Assembly: GCA_903884425.1 (NCBI GenBank)
Contig: CAISEP010000016.1
Location: forward strand, 372,001-436,000
Length of the DNA stretch: 64,000 nucleotides
Direction: 5' to 3'
Origin: an uncultured Caulobacterales bacterium
Lineage (GTDB): Bacteria > Pseudomonadota > Alphaproteobacteria > Caulobacterales > Caulobacteraceae
Shown: positions 57,124 through 64,000 of the stretch, piece by piece
Numbering within the stretch: position 1 is the stretch's first letter
How the letters are laid out: each line of letters opens with the position of its first letter
Translations under genes and position numbers: made by a program
The notes under the pieces: generated by a model
Databases searched by the model: none
The model's input: only the letters and a program-made list of their open reading frames with translations
Told to the model about the DNA's origin: nothing

Positions 57124-58424
57124 ACGAGACCCTCTATGCCCTGGCCACGGCACCCGGCCGGGCCGCGCTTGCGGTGGTGCGACTGTCAGGGCCGGACAGT
57201 CGGCGGGTTCTGGAGACCCTGACCTGTCGCCCGGCCCCGAAGGTCCGGCAGATGCAGGTGCGGCAGATCCACGGGCCCGACGGCGGGCGGGTGGATGAAT
57301 GCCTTGTTGTCTGGTTCAAGGGCCCCGGCAGCTTTACCGGGGAGGACGTTGTCGAACTGCATCTGCACGGGGGGGCGGCTGTGGTGGCCGGGGTGACCGC
57401 GGCCCTCGAGGCCGCGGGTTGCCGTCCGGCCGGCCCCGGAGACTTCACCCGCCGCGCCTTCGAGAACGGACGGCTGAGCCTGGCCGAGGCCGAAGGTATT
57501 GCCGACCTGATCGATGCGGAGACGGCCCAGCAACGGTCCCAGGCCCTGGAGCAGATGGGGGGTGCCCTGGACGAACGCTTTGCCCGCTGGCGGACGAGCC
57601 TGATCGGCGTGCTGGCCCTCCTCGAGGCGGCCATCGATTTTCCGGATGAGGATCTCCCCGACGACGTGGCCGCCGGTGCGCTGGAGGCTCTGAAGGCCCT
57701 CGATGGCGAACTTGAGGCGGCCCTCGGCTCGGCCCGGGGGGAGCAGGTCCGCGAAGGGTTCCGGGTCGCCCTGATCGGTCAACCAAACGCTGGAAAATCC
57801 AGTCTATTCAATAGTTTGATTGGTCGGGAGGCGGCCATTGTCACCCCTCTGGCCGGTACGACCCGGGACGTGATCGAAGCCGATCTCGTTCTCGGCGGCT
57901 ATCTCGTCCGCATCGCCGACACGGCGGGCTTGCGGGATACGGACGACATCATCGAGACCGAGGGGGTGCGCCGAGCCCGTGCCTGGGCGGACAGCGCGGC
58001 CTTGCGTCTGTGGGTGGCCGACGGAACGTTGCACGTGAAACATCTGCCGCCCTCCGGCTCGCAGGACTGGTGGGTTCTGACCCGGGGGGACAGGGGTGCG
58101 GCAGACGTGACCGGGCCCTACCGCTTCCGGGTGGATGCCCGTGCTCCGGAAACCCTGACCGCCTTGACGGGTGCCCTGCGGGATCATGTGGCAGCAACCC
58201 TCTCCGGCGCGGATTTCCCGGCAGTGACCCGACTTCGGCACCGGCAGATCCTTGGGGAGGCGCGGACGGCCCTGGGTCGCGCCATTGGCGGCTTCGGGCG
58301 TCCGCCGGAGCTCGTGGGCGAAGACGTCCGGCTGGCGGCCCGGGCGCTGGAGCGTCTGGCGGGACGGATCGGATCGGAGGATGTTCTGGACCAGGTGTTC
58401 CGGTCCTTCTGCATCGGAAAGTAG
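57120..58424 (+). CDS. mnmE: tRNA uridine-5-carboxymethylaminomethyl modification GTPase MnmE
   Basis: 434 residues. With MnmG it makes cmnm5/nm5 modifications at tRNA wobble uridine 34. N-terminal folate domain (YALATAPGRAALAVVRLSGP), helical domain, inserted G domain (IGQPNAGKSSLFNSLIG, TPLAGTTRDVIEADL, DTAGLRDTDDIIE), and the C-terminal FCIGK motif with catalytic Cys. A parS-like site lies inside the gene and a perfect one starts directly after the stop. Confidence 0.96.
   Translation: MNETLYALATAPGRAALAVVRLSGPDSRRVLETLTCRPAPKVRQMQVRQIHGPDGGRVDECLVVWFKGPGSFTGEDVVELHLHGGAAVVAGVTAALEAAGCRPAGPGDFTRRAFENGRLSLAEAEGIADLIDAETAQQRSQALEQMGGALDERFARWRTSLIGVLALLEAAIDFPDEDLPDDVAAGALEALKALDGELEAALGSARGEQVREGFRVALIGQPNAGKSSLFNSLIGREAAIVTPLAGTTRDVIEADLVLGGYLVRIADTAGLRDTDDIIETEGVRRARAWADSAALRLWVADGTLHVKHLPPSGSQDWWVLTRGDRGAADVTGPYRFRVDARAPETLTALTGALRDHVAATLSGADFPAVTRLRHRQILGEARTALGRAIGGFGRPPELVGEDVRLAARALERLAGRIGSEDVLDQVFRSFCIGK
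58027..58042. promoter_or_regulatory. parS: Degenerate parS-like site within mnmE
   Basis: CGTTGCACGTGAAACA differs from TGTTTCACGTGAAACA at two positions, one half being perfect. Confidence 0.5.
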
Positions 58425-58440
58425 TGTTTCACGTGAAACA
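58425..58440. promoter_or_regulatory. parS: Perfect parS centromere site between mnmE and mnmG
   Basis: TGTTTCACGTGAAACA is an exact 16-bp match to the conserved chromosomal parS palindrome bound by ParB. It begins at the first base after the mnmE stop codon and is 2.6 kb from parA and 3.4 kb from parB. Confidence 0.95.
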
Positions 58441-58526
58441 GGGTGCGGCCACGGGAGGTCTCGACCTCCGGGCCCGGACGGGGTAAAGCACGGCCCCGCC
58501 ATCGATCCACCTGAGCCGCCGCCCCC

Positions 58527-60416
58527 ATGATCCATCAGACCGCCACAACCCTGCCGGACAGGACCTGGGACGTGATCGTCATCGGCGGCGGCCACGCGGG
58601 TGTGGAGGCCGCGACGGCATCGGCTCGCACCGGTGCGGCAACCCTGCTGGTGACCCATCGGATCGACACCCTTGGGGAGATGAGCTGCAACCCCGCCATC
58701 GGTGGCCTGGGCAAGGGCCATATCGTCCGGGAGATCGACGCCCTGGACGGTGTGATGGGCCGGATGGCCGATCGGGCGGGGATTCAGTTCCGCATGCTCA
58801 ACCGCTCCAAGGGACCGGCGGTCCGAGGTCCGCGGGCCCAGATCGACCGGGCCCTGTACCGAAAGGCCGCGGCAGAGGTGCTGGCCGACTATCCCAATCT
58901 CGACATCGTCGCCGGGGCCGTGGATGACCTGGTGTTTCACGTGGAACAGGTTAGCGGCGTGATCCTGTCCGACGGCCGGACCTACACGGCCCAGGCCGTG
59001 GTCTTGACCACCGGAACCTTCCTGCGGGGGGTGATCCTGCGGGGCGACGAGCGGATTCCCGCGGGCCGCCACGGAGAGGCCCCGGCCGTGGCCCTGGCCG
59101 ACAGGCTGTATGCCGCCGGCCTCCGGATGGGGCGACTGAAGACCGGGACCCCGGCCCGTCTCGACGGACGGACCATCGCCTGGTCCCGCCTGGAGATGCA
59201 GGCGGGAGATGCCGAGCCCATCCCGTTCTCGTTCCTGACCGAGCGGATCACCGGGACCCAGGTCGCCTGCGGCGTCACCTGGACCAATGACGAGACCCAC
59301 CGGATCATCGCCGAGAATCTCGGGGAGTCGGCGGTCTATGGGGGCAAGGCCCACGGGGTCGGCCCGCGCTACTGCCCGTCCATCGAGGACAAGGTGGTCC
59401 GCTTCGCCGACAAGACCAGCCACCAGATCTTTCTCGAGCCGGAGGGTCTGGATGATCCCACCGTCTATCCCAACGGCATCTCCACCTCCGTCGCGCCGGC
59501 GACCCAGGACGCCTTCCTGAGGACCATCCCGGGTCTGGAGGCCGTGGAAGTGTTCCGCTACGGCTATGCCATCGAGTACGACTATGTGGACCCCCGGGAG
59601 CTGCGGCCGTCCCTCGAATGCAAGCGGGTGCCCGGGCTGTTCCTGGCCGGGCAGATCAACGGCACCACCGGATACGAGGAAGCCGCGGGGCAGGGGCTTG
59701 TGGCCGGGCTGAACGCCGCGCGTCTGGCCGCCGGTCTGCCCTCGGTGACCTTCGCCCGGGACGAGGCCTATCTGGGCGTAATGATCGACGATCTGGTGAC
59801 CCGCGGTGTGTCGGAGCCGTACCGGATGTTCACCAGCCGAGCGGAGTTCCGTCTGCTGCTCCGCGCCGACAATGCCGATCAGCGTCTGACCGCCCGGGGG
59901 ATGACCCTCGGACTGGTGGGAGCGGAACGGGGCGCAGCCTACACCAACAAGGCGGCCGCGCTGGGCGACGCCCGGCAATTGGCGGCACGGCTGACCCTGA
60001 CCCCGAAGAGCGCCCGGGAGCAGGGGCTGTCGGTGAACGCCGATGGCCAGCGGCGCAACGTGCCCCAGCTGCTCGCCTGTCCCGGCGTGACCCTGGATCG
60101 TCTGGCCGGGATCTGGCCGGAGCTGGGTGACTGGAGCGGGGAGATCCGCGAGCAGATCGAGATCGATGCCCTCTATGCCGGATATCTGGACCGCCAGGCC
60201 GCGGACGTGGCGGCTTTCCGCCGGGACGAGGATCTCCGCCTCGATCCGGACCTGGACTACCGCCAGGTGGGCGGGCTGAGCCATGAGGCCATCGAAAAGC
60301 TGTCCACGGTGCGTCCCGTCACCCTCGGCCAGGCCGCGCGGATCGAGGGAGTCACGCCCGGTGCCCTGACCGCGCTGCTGGGCCATGTTCGACGGGGCAC
60401 CCCCGATGCCGCCTGA
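58527..60416 (+). CDS. mnmG: tRNA uridine-5-carboxymethylaminomethyl synthesis enzyme MnmG
   Basis: 629-residue FAD-dependent partner of MnmE. Seen: [21 protein letters not shown] (FAD), [83 protein letters not shown] and [18 protein letters not shown], all family motifs. Carries a second parS-like site near its 5' end. Overlaps rsmG. Confidence 0.96.
   Translation: MIHQTATTLPDRTWDVIVIGGGHAGVEAATASARTGAATLLVTHRIDTLGEMSCNPAIGGLGKGHIVREIDALDGVMGRMADRAGIQFRMLNRSKGPAVRGPRAQIDRALYRKAAAEVLADYPNLDIVAGAVDDLVFHVEQVSGVILSDGRTYTAQAVVLTTGTFLRGVILRGDERIPAGRHGEAPAVALADRLYAAGLRMGRLKTGTPARLDGRTIAWSRLEMQAGDAEPIPFSFLTERITGTQVACGVTWTNDETHRIIAENLGESAVYGGKAHGVGPRYCPSIEDKVVRFADKTSHQIFLEPEGLDDPTVYPNGISTSVAPATQDAFLRTIPGLEAVEVFRYGYAIEYDYVDPRELRPSLECKRVPGLFLAGQINGTTGYEEAAGQGLVAGLNAARLAAGLPSVTFARDEAYLGVMIDDLVTRGVSEPYRMFTSRAEFRLLLRADNADQRLTARGMTLGLVGAERGAAYTNKAAALGDARQLAARLTLTPKSAREQGLSVNADGQRRNVPQLLACPGVTLDRLAGIWPELGDWSGEIREQIEIDALYAGYLDRQAADVAAFRRDEDLRLDPDLDYRQVGGLSHEAIEKLSTVRPVTLGQAARIEGVTPGALTALLGHVRRGTPDAA
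58933..58948. promoter_or_regulatory. parS: parS-like site within mnmG
   Basis: TGTTTCACGTGGAACA has one mismatch to TGTTTCACGTGAAACA and combines the two half-site versions known from bacterial parS sites. Located inside the mnmG coding sequence. Confidence 0.85.
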
Positions 60417-61050
60417 AGCCGCAGCAGTTGAAACGGCCGGACGGGAACGGTTCCAGGCGCTTACGGGGGCTGCCCCCGAGGCCATGGAACGGATGGACGC
60501 CTATCTTGCGCTCCTCACGGACTGGAATTCCCGGATGAATCTGGTGGGGCCCACCGCGCTCGGGGAGTTCTGGGAGCGCCACGCCCTCGACAGTGCCCAG
60601 CTGCTGACCCACGCCCCGGATGCCCGGATCTGGGCCGACATCGGCGCGGGCGCCGGCTTCCCCGGCCTGGTCCTGGCGATCCTGCTTCAGGGCCGACCGG
60701 GTGTGACCGTTCACCTGATCGAAAGTATGGCCAAGCGCTGTGCTTTTCTGCGGGCTGTGTCGGTCGCGCTCAATCTGCCCACACAAGTCCACAACGCCCG
60801 GGCCGAATCCCTGCACTTATCCCCAGTGGATGTGGTGACGGCGCGGGCCTGTGCCCCGCTGCCCCGACTTTTGGAGTATGCTCGACCCCTGCTCCGAGGC
60901 CCGGCCATTGCCCTTTTCCTGAAGGGGAAGGACGCCGAGAACGAACTTGCGGAGGCTCGCAAGACCTGGCGGTTCACCGCGACGCTGCTGCCCAGCGTCA
61001 GCGGGCCGGACGGCCGGATCATAAGACTTGAAAGGCTCGCCCGTGTCTGA
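60406..61050 (+). CDS. rsmG: 16S rRNA (guanine-N7) methyltransferase RsmG
   Basis: 214 residues (ATG 60406; ATG 60385 is an alternative). Methylates G527 of 16S rRNA. Seen: [24 protein letters not shown] motif [58 protein letters not shown]. Overlaps mnmG by 11 bp and parA by 8 bp in the conserved mnmG-rsmG-parAB order. Confidence 0.95.
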   Translation: MPPEAAAVETAGRERFQALTGAAPEAMERMDAYLALLTDWNSRMNLVGPTALGEFWERHALDSAQLLTHAPDARIWADIGAGAGFPGLVLAILLQGRPGVTVHLIESMAKRCAFLRAVSVALNLPTQVHNARAESLHLSPVDVVTARACAPLPRLLEYARPLLRGPAIALFLKGKDAENELAEARKTWRFTATLLPSVSGPDGRIIRLERLARV

Positions 61051-61861
61051 CCCGATCCCTGAAACCCCTGTCCGTCCCCGGGTCCTGGCCGTCGCCAACC
61101 AGAAGGGTGGCGTGGGCAAGACCACCACGGCGATCAATCTCGGCACGGCCCTGGCGGCGGTGGGAGAGCGGGTGCTGATCGTCGACATCGATCCCCAGGG
61201 CAATGCCTCCACCGGCCTGGGCGTCCGCCGGGAACAGCGGGCCCGGACTATCTATGACGTGCTGGTGGGCGGGGCCGCCATTGCCGACACGGTGGTTCAC
61301 ACCACGGTTCCGGGTCTCGATCTGATGCCGTCTGACGCGGATCTGTCCGGCGCGGAGATCGAACTGGGTACGGCCAATCGCCGGTCCTACCGGCTTCGCG
61401 ATGCCATCGACGGCATGCCGGCCGGAAGTGCCTATGACTATGTGCTGATCGATTGTCCGCCGTCCCTGAACCTTTTGACGGTGAACGCCATGACCGCGGC
61501 GGATGCGGTGCTGGTTCCCCTGCAATGCGAGTTCTTCGCCCTTGAGGGGCTGACCCAGCTGATGCGGACGGTGGACCTGGTGCGGGGCAGTCTCAATCCC
61601 CGCCTGGAGATCCAGGGGGTGGTGCTGACCATGTACGACCGGCGCAACAGCCTGTCGGAGCAGGTGGCCGCCGATGTCCGGAGCCACTTCGGGGACAAGG
61701 TCTACAACTCGGTCATTCCCCGCAATGTCCGGGTGTCGGAGGCACCGTCCTTCGGCAAGCCGGTGCTGATCTATGACCTGAAGTGCGCCGGCAGCCAGGC
61801 CTATCTGCGCCTGGCCCGGGAAGTCGTCGGACGCGAACGTGCGCGCCGCGTTGCGGCCTGA
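61043..61861 (+). CDS. parA: Chromosome partitioning ATPase ParA
   Basis: 272 residues. Deviant Walker A ANQKGGVGKTTTAINLG, VDIDPQGNASTGLG, DYVLIDCPPSLNLLT (Walker B), and LVPLQCEFFALEGLTQL, as in chromosomal ParA/Soj. Drives origin segregation with ParB-parS. GTG 61043 with AAAGG 8 nt upstream is chosen; TTG 61028 is an alternative. Overlaps the rsmG stop. Confidence 0.95.
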   Translation: MSDPIPETPVRPRVLAVANQKGGVGKTTTAINLGTALAAVGERVLIVDIDPQGNASTGLGVRREQRARTIYDVLVGGAAIADTVVHTTVPGLDLMPSDADLSGAEIELGTANRRSYRLRDAIDGMPAGSAYDYVLIDCPPSLNLLTVNAMTAADAVLVPLQCEFFALEGLTQLMRTVDLVRGSLNPRLEIQGVVLTMYDRRNSLSEQVAADVRSHFGDKVYNSVIPRNVRVSEAPSFGKPVLIYDLKCAGSQAYLRLAREVVGRERARRVAA

Positions 61862-61871
61862 GGAACGGAAC

Positions 61872-62777
61872 ATGGCAGAACAACAGGCAGGTCGTCGGGG
61901 TCTGGGTCGGGGATTGTCCGCCCTTCTGGGAGAGTCCGATCCGGCCCTCGCCTCGGCGGATCCGGGGGTGCCGGGGGAGTCCCAGGGGAGCCTGGAGATC
62001 GCCATCGAGCTCCTGCGCCGAAACCCGGACCAGCCCCGCCGGTACTTCGACGAGGCGGATCTGGAGGACCTGGCGGCCTCGATCCGGGAGAAGGGAATCC
62101 TGCAGCCCATCCTGGTCCGACCGGCCCCCGGTGCGGCTGGGGAATACCAGATTGTGGCGGGAGAGCGCCGCTGGCGGGCGGCCCAGCGGGCCGGGCTTCA
62201 CAAAGTGCCCATTCTGGTGCGTGAGTTCGACGATCTCGACGTGCTGGAGATCGGCATCATCGAGAACGTGCAGCGGGCGGACCTTAATCCCCTGGAAGAG
62301 GCCAATGGCTACAAGGCGTTGATGGAGCGGTTCGGCCGGACACAAGATGTCGTGGCCCTGACCGTCGGGAAGAGCCGCAGCCACGTGGCCAACATGCTGC
62401 GGCTGCTGAACCTGCCCGAAGGGGTGCGGGAGCATCTGGCGGAAGGTCGGATCAGCATCGGCCATGCCCGGGCCATCGCCTCGGCCCCGGACCCGGCCTT
62501 CCTGGCCGAGGCCATCGTCAAGCACGGCCTGTCCGTGCGCCAGGCGGAGCAGATGGCCCGCAAGGCCGCCGACCGCCCCTCCCGCCCGGCGGGCCGGACG
62601 TCCAGGAGCGCGGCGGCACCGGCAAACGCCGATGTGGCGGCGATCGAACACGATCTGGCCGAGGCCTTGGGGCTGGCGGTTCAGCTGATCTACAACGATG
62701 GCAAGGGGGAAGTGCGGATCCGCTACGAAACCCTCGACCAGCTGGACGACATCTGCCAGCGCCTGACCAGCCGCTAG
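61872..62777 (+). CDS. parB: Chromosome partitioning protein ParB (CTPase, parS-binding)
   Basis: 301 residues. N-terminal GRGLSALLG motif for ParA contact, LRRNPDQPRRYFDEADLEDLAASI, the GERRWRAAQRAGL CTP/clamp motif, ENVQRADLNPLEEANGY, HTH VGKSRSHVANMLRLLNLP, and a C-terminal dimerisation domain. Binds the parS sites in mnmE/mnmG. ATG 61872 follows GAGGAACGG; 10 nt after parA. Its stop overlaps the nth stop tail to tail. Confidence 0.96.
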   Translation: MAEQQAGRRGLGRGLSALLGESDPALASADPGVPGESQGSLEIAIELLRRNPDQPRRYFDEADLEDLAASIREKGILQPILVRPAPGAAGEYQIVAGERRWRAAQRAGLHKVPILVREFDDLDVLEIGIIENVQRADLNPLEEANGYKALMERFGRTQDVVALTVGKSRSHVANMLRLLNLPEGVREHLAEGRISIGHARAIASAPDPAFLAEAIVKHGLSVRQAEQMARKAADRPSRPAGRTSRSAAAPANADVAAIEHDLAEALGLAVQLIYNDGKGEVRIRYETLDQLDDICQRLTSR

Positions 62778-63430
62778 ACCGGGGCCTTGCCCCTGGTCGG
62801 CGGCGCAACGGCGCGGCTGGGGCAGAGGTCGGCCACGGGACAGGCGGCGCATCTGGGATTGCGGGCCACGCACACATAGCGCCCGTGCAGGATCAGCCAG
62901 TGATGGGCCCGCTGCAGCCACCGGGCCGGGATCACCGCCTTCAGCTGCCGTTCCACGGCATCCGGGGTCTTTCCATCGGCCAGTCCCAGACGGTGCGCGA
63001 CCCGGAAGACATGGGTGTCCACGGCCACGGCGGGTTCGATCCCGAGTTCGTTCAACACGACACTGGCGGTCTTGCGCCCCACCCCCGGCAAGGCCTGGAG
63101 GTCTTCCCGGTTCAGCGGCACCTCGCCCCCGTGCCGGTCGAGGACGATCTGCGACAGGGCCAGGACGTTCTTCGCCTTGTTGCGGAAGAGCCCGATGGTG
63201 CGGATCTCCTCGGTGATCCGCTCGAGGCCCAGGGCGACCATGGCCGCCGGCGTGTCGGCCAGGGCGAACAGGCGGGCCGTGGCCTTGTTCACCGACACGT
63301 CCGTGGCCTGAGCCGACAGGGCGACGGCCACCACCAGGGTATAGGGCGAGGTGTAGTTCAGCTCGGTCTTCGGCGCCGGGTCCGCCGCCTCGAACCGCTC
63401 GAACAGCTTCCGGATCTGGCTCGGCGTCAA
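62774..63430 (-). CDS. nth: Endonuclease III
   Basis: 218 residues. DNA glycosylase/AP lyase for oxidised pyrimidines. Seen: LSAQATDVSVNKATARLF, HhH with LPGVGRKTASVVL (catalytic Lys), VDTHVFRVAHRLGL (Asp), and the [4Fe-4S] ligand set C-x6-C-x2-C-x5-C in YVCVARNPRCAACPVADLC. Stop shares bases with the parB stop. Divergent from the DUF2244 gene. Confidence 0.95.
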   Translation of the reverse strand: MTPSQIRKLFERFEAADPAPKTELNYTSPYTLVVAVALSAQATDVSVNKATARLFALADTPAAMVALGLERITEEIRTIGLFRNKAKNVLALSQIVLDRHGGEVPLNREDLQALPGVGRKTASVVLNELGIEPAVAVDTHVFRVAHRLGLADGKTPDAVERQLKAVIPARWLQRAHHWLILHGRYVCVARNPRCAACPVADLCPSRAVAPPTRGKAPV

Positions 63431-63501
63431 GGGCGGCTCCTCAAGGGGATCGGGGTCGGTACGGGGTGGAACGGGGCAGACCTGCGACCCATATCAGCGC
63501 C

Positions 63502-64000
63502 ATGCCCGTGGAAAAAGCCGATCTCCCGCCGGACACGACCGGTTTCGCCCCGGTAGTCTATCTGGACCGTGCCGTGGAACCGAACCGTTCCCTGTCCCGG
63601 CGGGGCATGTGGGTGGTGCTGGGCGTCCTGGCCGTCTTCAACCTGTTCACGGCGGGCTTCATGATACTCATCGGGGCCTATCCGGCACCGATCTTCCTCG
63701 GGGCCGACATGATCGCGGTCAGCGCCGCCTTCTTCGTGATGGACCGGCGTCGGACGGCGAGGGCCGAGCGGGTGATGGTGACCAGTGACCGGGTGGAAGT
63801 GTTCCGGGCCGGGGCCGAGGCGGCGGTGTGGAGCACCGCGCCCGGCTTCACCCGGGTGGTGCTGGACGATCCGGACGCCGACCTGCCGCGGCTGCGCCTG
63901 GCGTCGGCCGGCCGGTTCCTCGATCTCGGCACCCATGTGGGACCGGAGACCCGCACCCGCCTGGCCGGGGAGCTGGAAGCCGCCATCCACCGGGCGCGGA
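63502..64000 (+). CDS. DUF2244 domain membrane protein, 3' end beyond window
   Basis: 166 codons visible from ATG 63502 (MPVEKADLPPDTTGF...), open to the right edge. Two hydrophobic segments (GMWVVLGVLAVFNLFTAGFM and IFLGADMIAVSAAFFVMD) followed by a soluble region with VWSTAPGFTRVVLDD, matching the small DUF2244 membrane family that often neighbours nth in alphaproteobacteria. Function unknown; only a few C-terminal residues are probably missing. Confidence 0.8.
   Translation, partial: MPVEKADLPPDTTGFAPVVYLDRAVEPNRSLSRRGMWVVLGVLAVFNLFTAGFMILIGAYPAPIFLGADMIAVSAAFFVMDRRRTARAERVMVTSDRVEVFRAGAEAAVWSTAPGFTRVVLDDPDADLPRLRLASAGRFLDLGTHVGPETRTRLAGELEAAIHRAR

Noticed and set aside
60817-60825. TTATCCCCA in rsmG, one mismatch from a DnaA box.
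   Set aside because: A single isolated site inside a coding region; no supporting cluster.

Overview
The window is a very GC-rich, gene-dense alphaproteobacterial chromosome segment. Gene content and order point to Caulobacterales (Caulobacter/Brevundimonas/Phenylobacterium type): full CtrA-box motifs (TTAA-N7-TTAA), GANTC methylation motifs, a FixLJ-FixT-FixK oxygen circuit, and a ppsR | AT-rich gap | hemH-hemJ-rho ... mnmE-mnmG-rsmG-parA-parB block like the one around the Caulobacter replication origin. The genus is inference. I see no insertion sequence, prophage, CRISPR array or rRNA; one tRNA gene (Ala, GGC) is present.

Layout. 1-10.9 kb: 3' part of nrdA, an acyl-CoA hydrolase/transferase, an ABC ATPase plus a giant ABC-permease/M1-peptidase fusion, an aromatic ring-cleavage-product pair (FAH-family hydrolase and maiA-like isomerase), a beta carbonic anhydrase and a degenerate aldo/keto reductase. 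11.2-17.5 kb: rimP-nusA-ylxR/L7Ae-infB translation/transcription operon. 17.5-21.7 kb: hsp20-DUF1150 heat-shock operon with a ROSE-like RNA thermometer, an SDR enzyme, a secreted M28 peptidase, tRNA-Ala, and a FYDLN-type zinc-ribbon protein. 21.8-29.1 kb: aroA-cmk-rpsA-ihfB, mscL, a MarR regulator with a histone-like tail, ispZ/yciB and ftsY. 29.1-35.4 kb: oxyR, an acyltransferase with a paired SMR-like transporter, argD-argF, and class I fructose-bisphosphate aldolase.

35.6-40.2 kb is an oxygen-response locus: receiver-only FixT, FixJ, haem-PAS FixL, divergent FixK and a universal stress protein. A FixK-type box precedes fixT, which would close a negative feedback loop on FixL. 40.2-47.6 kb holds envelope and housekeeping genes (GT39, arfB, DUF885 peptidase-like lipoprotein/secreted protein, Smr, mltA, Tim44-like, secB).

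47.6-64 kb is the origin-proximal region. dnaQ, coaE, aroE, maf and ppsR run leftwards and hemH, hemJ, rho, mnmE, mnmG, rsmG, parA and parB run rightwards, away from a 641-bp non-coding gap (51310-51950). That gap carries two perfect and one near-perfect CtrA box, a DnaA-box-like site, GANTC sites and AT-rich stretches, and I propose it as the chromosome origin. Three parS-like sites lie 6-7 kb away in mnmE/mnmG, next to parAB. The window ends in nth and a truncated DUF2244 gene.

Most genes are familiar; the notable content is regulatory: the candidate origin, the parS cluster, the nrdA control region (NrdR boxes, GANTC, CtrA box), the hsp20 thermometer, the FixK-fixT loop and a terminator-like hairpin in the argD leader. 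All regulatory calls come from reading motifs by eye.
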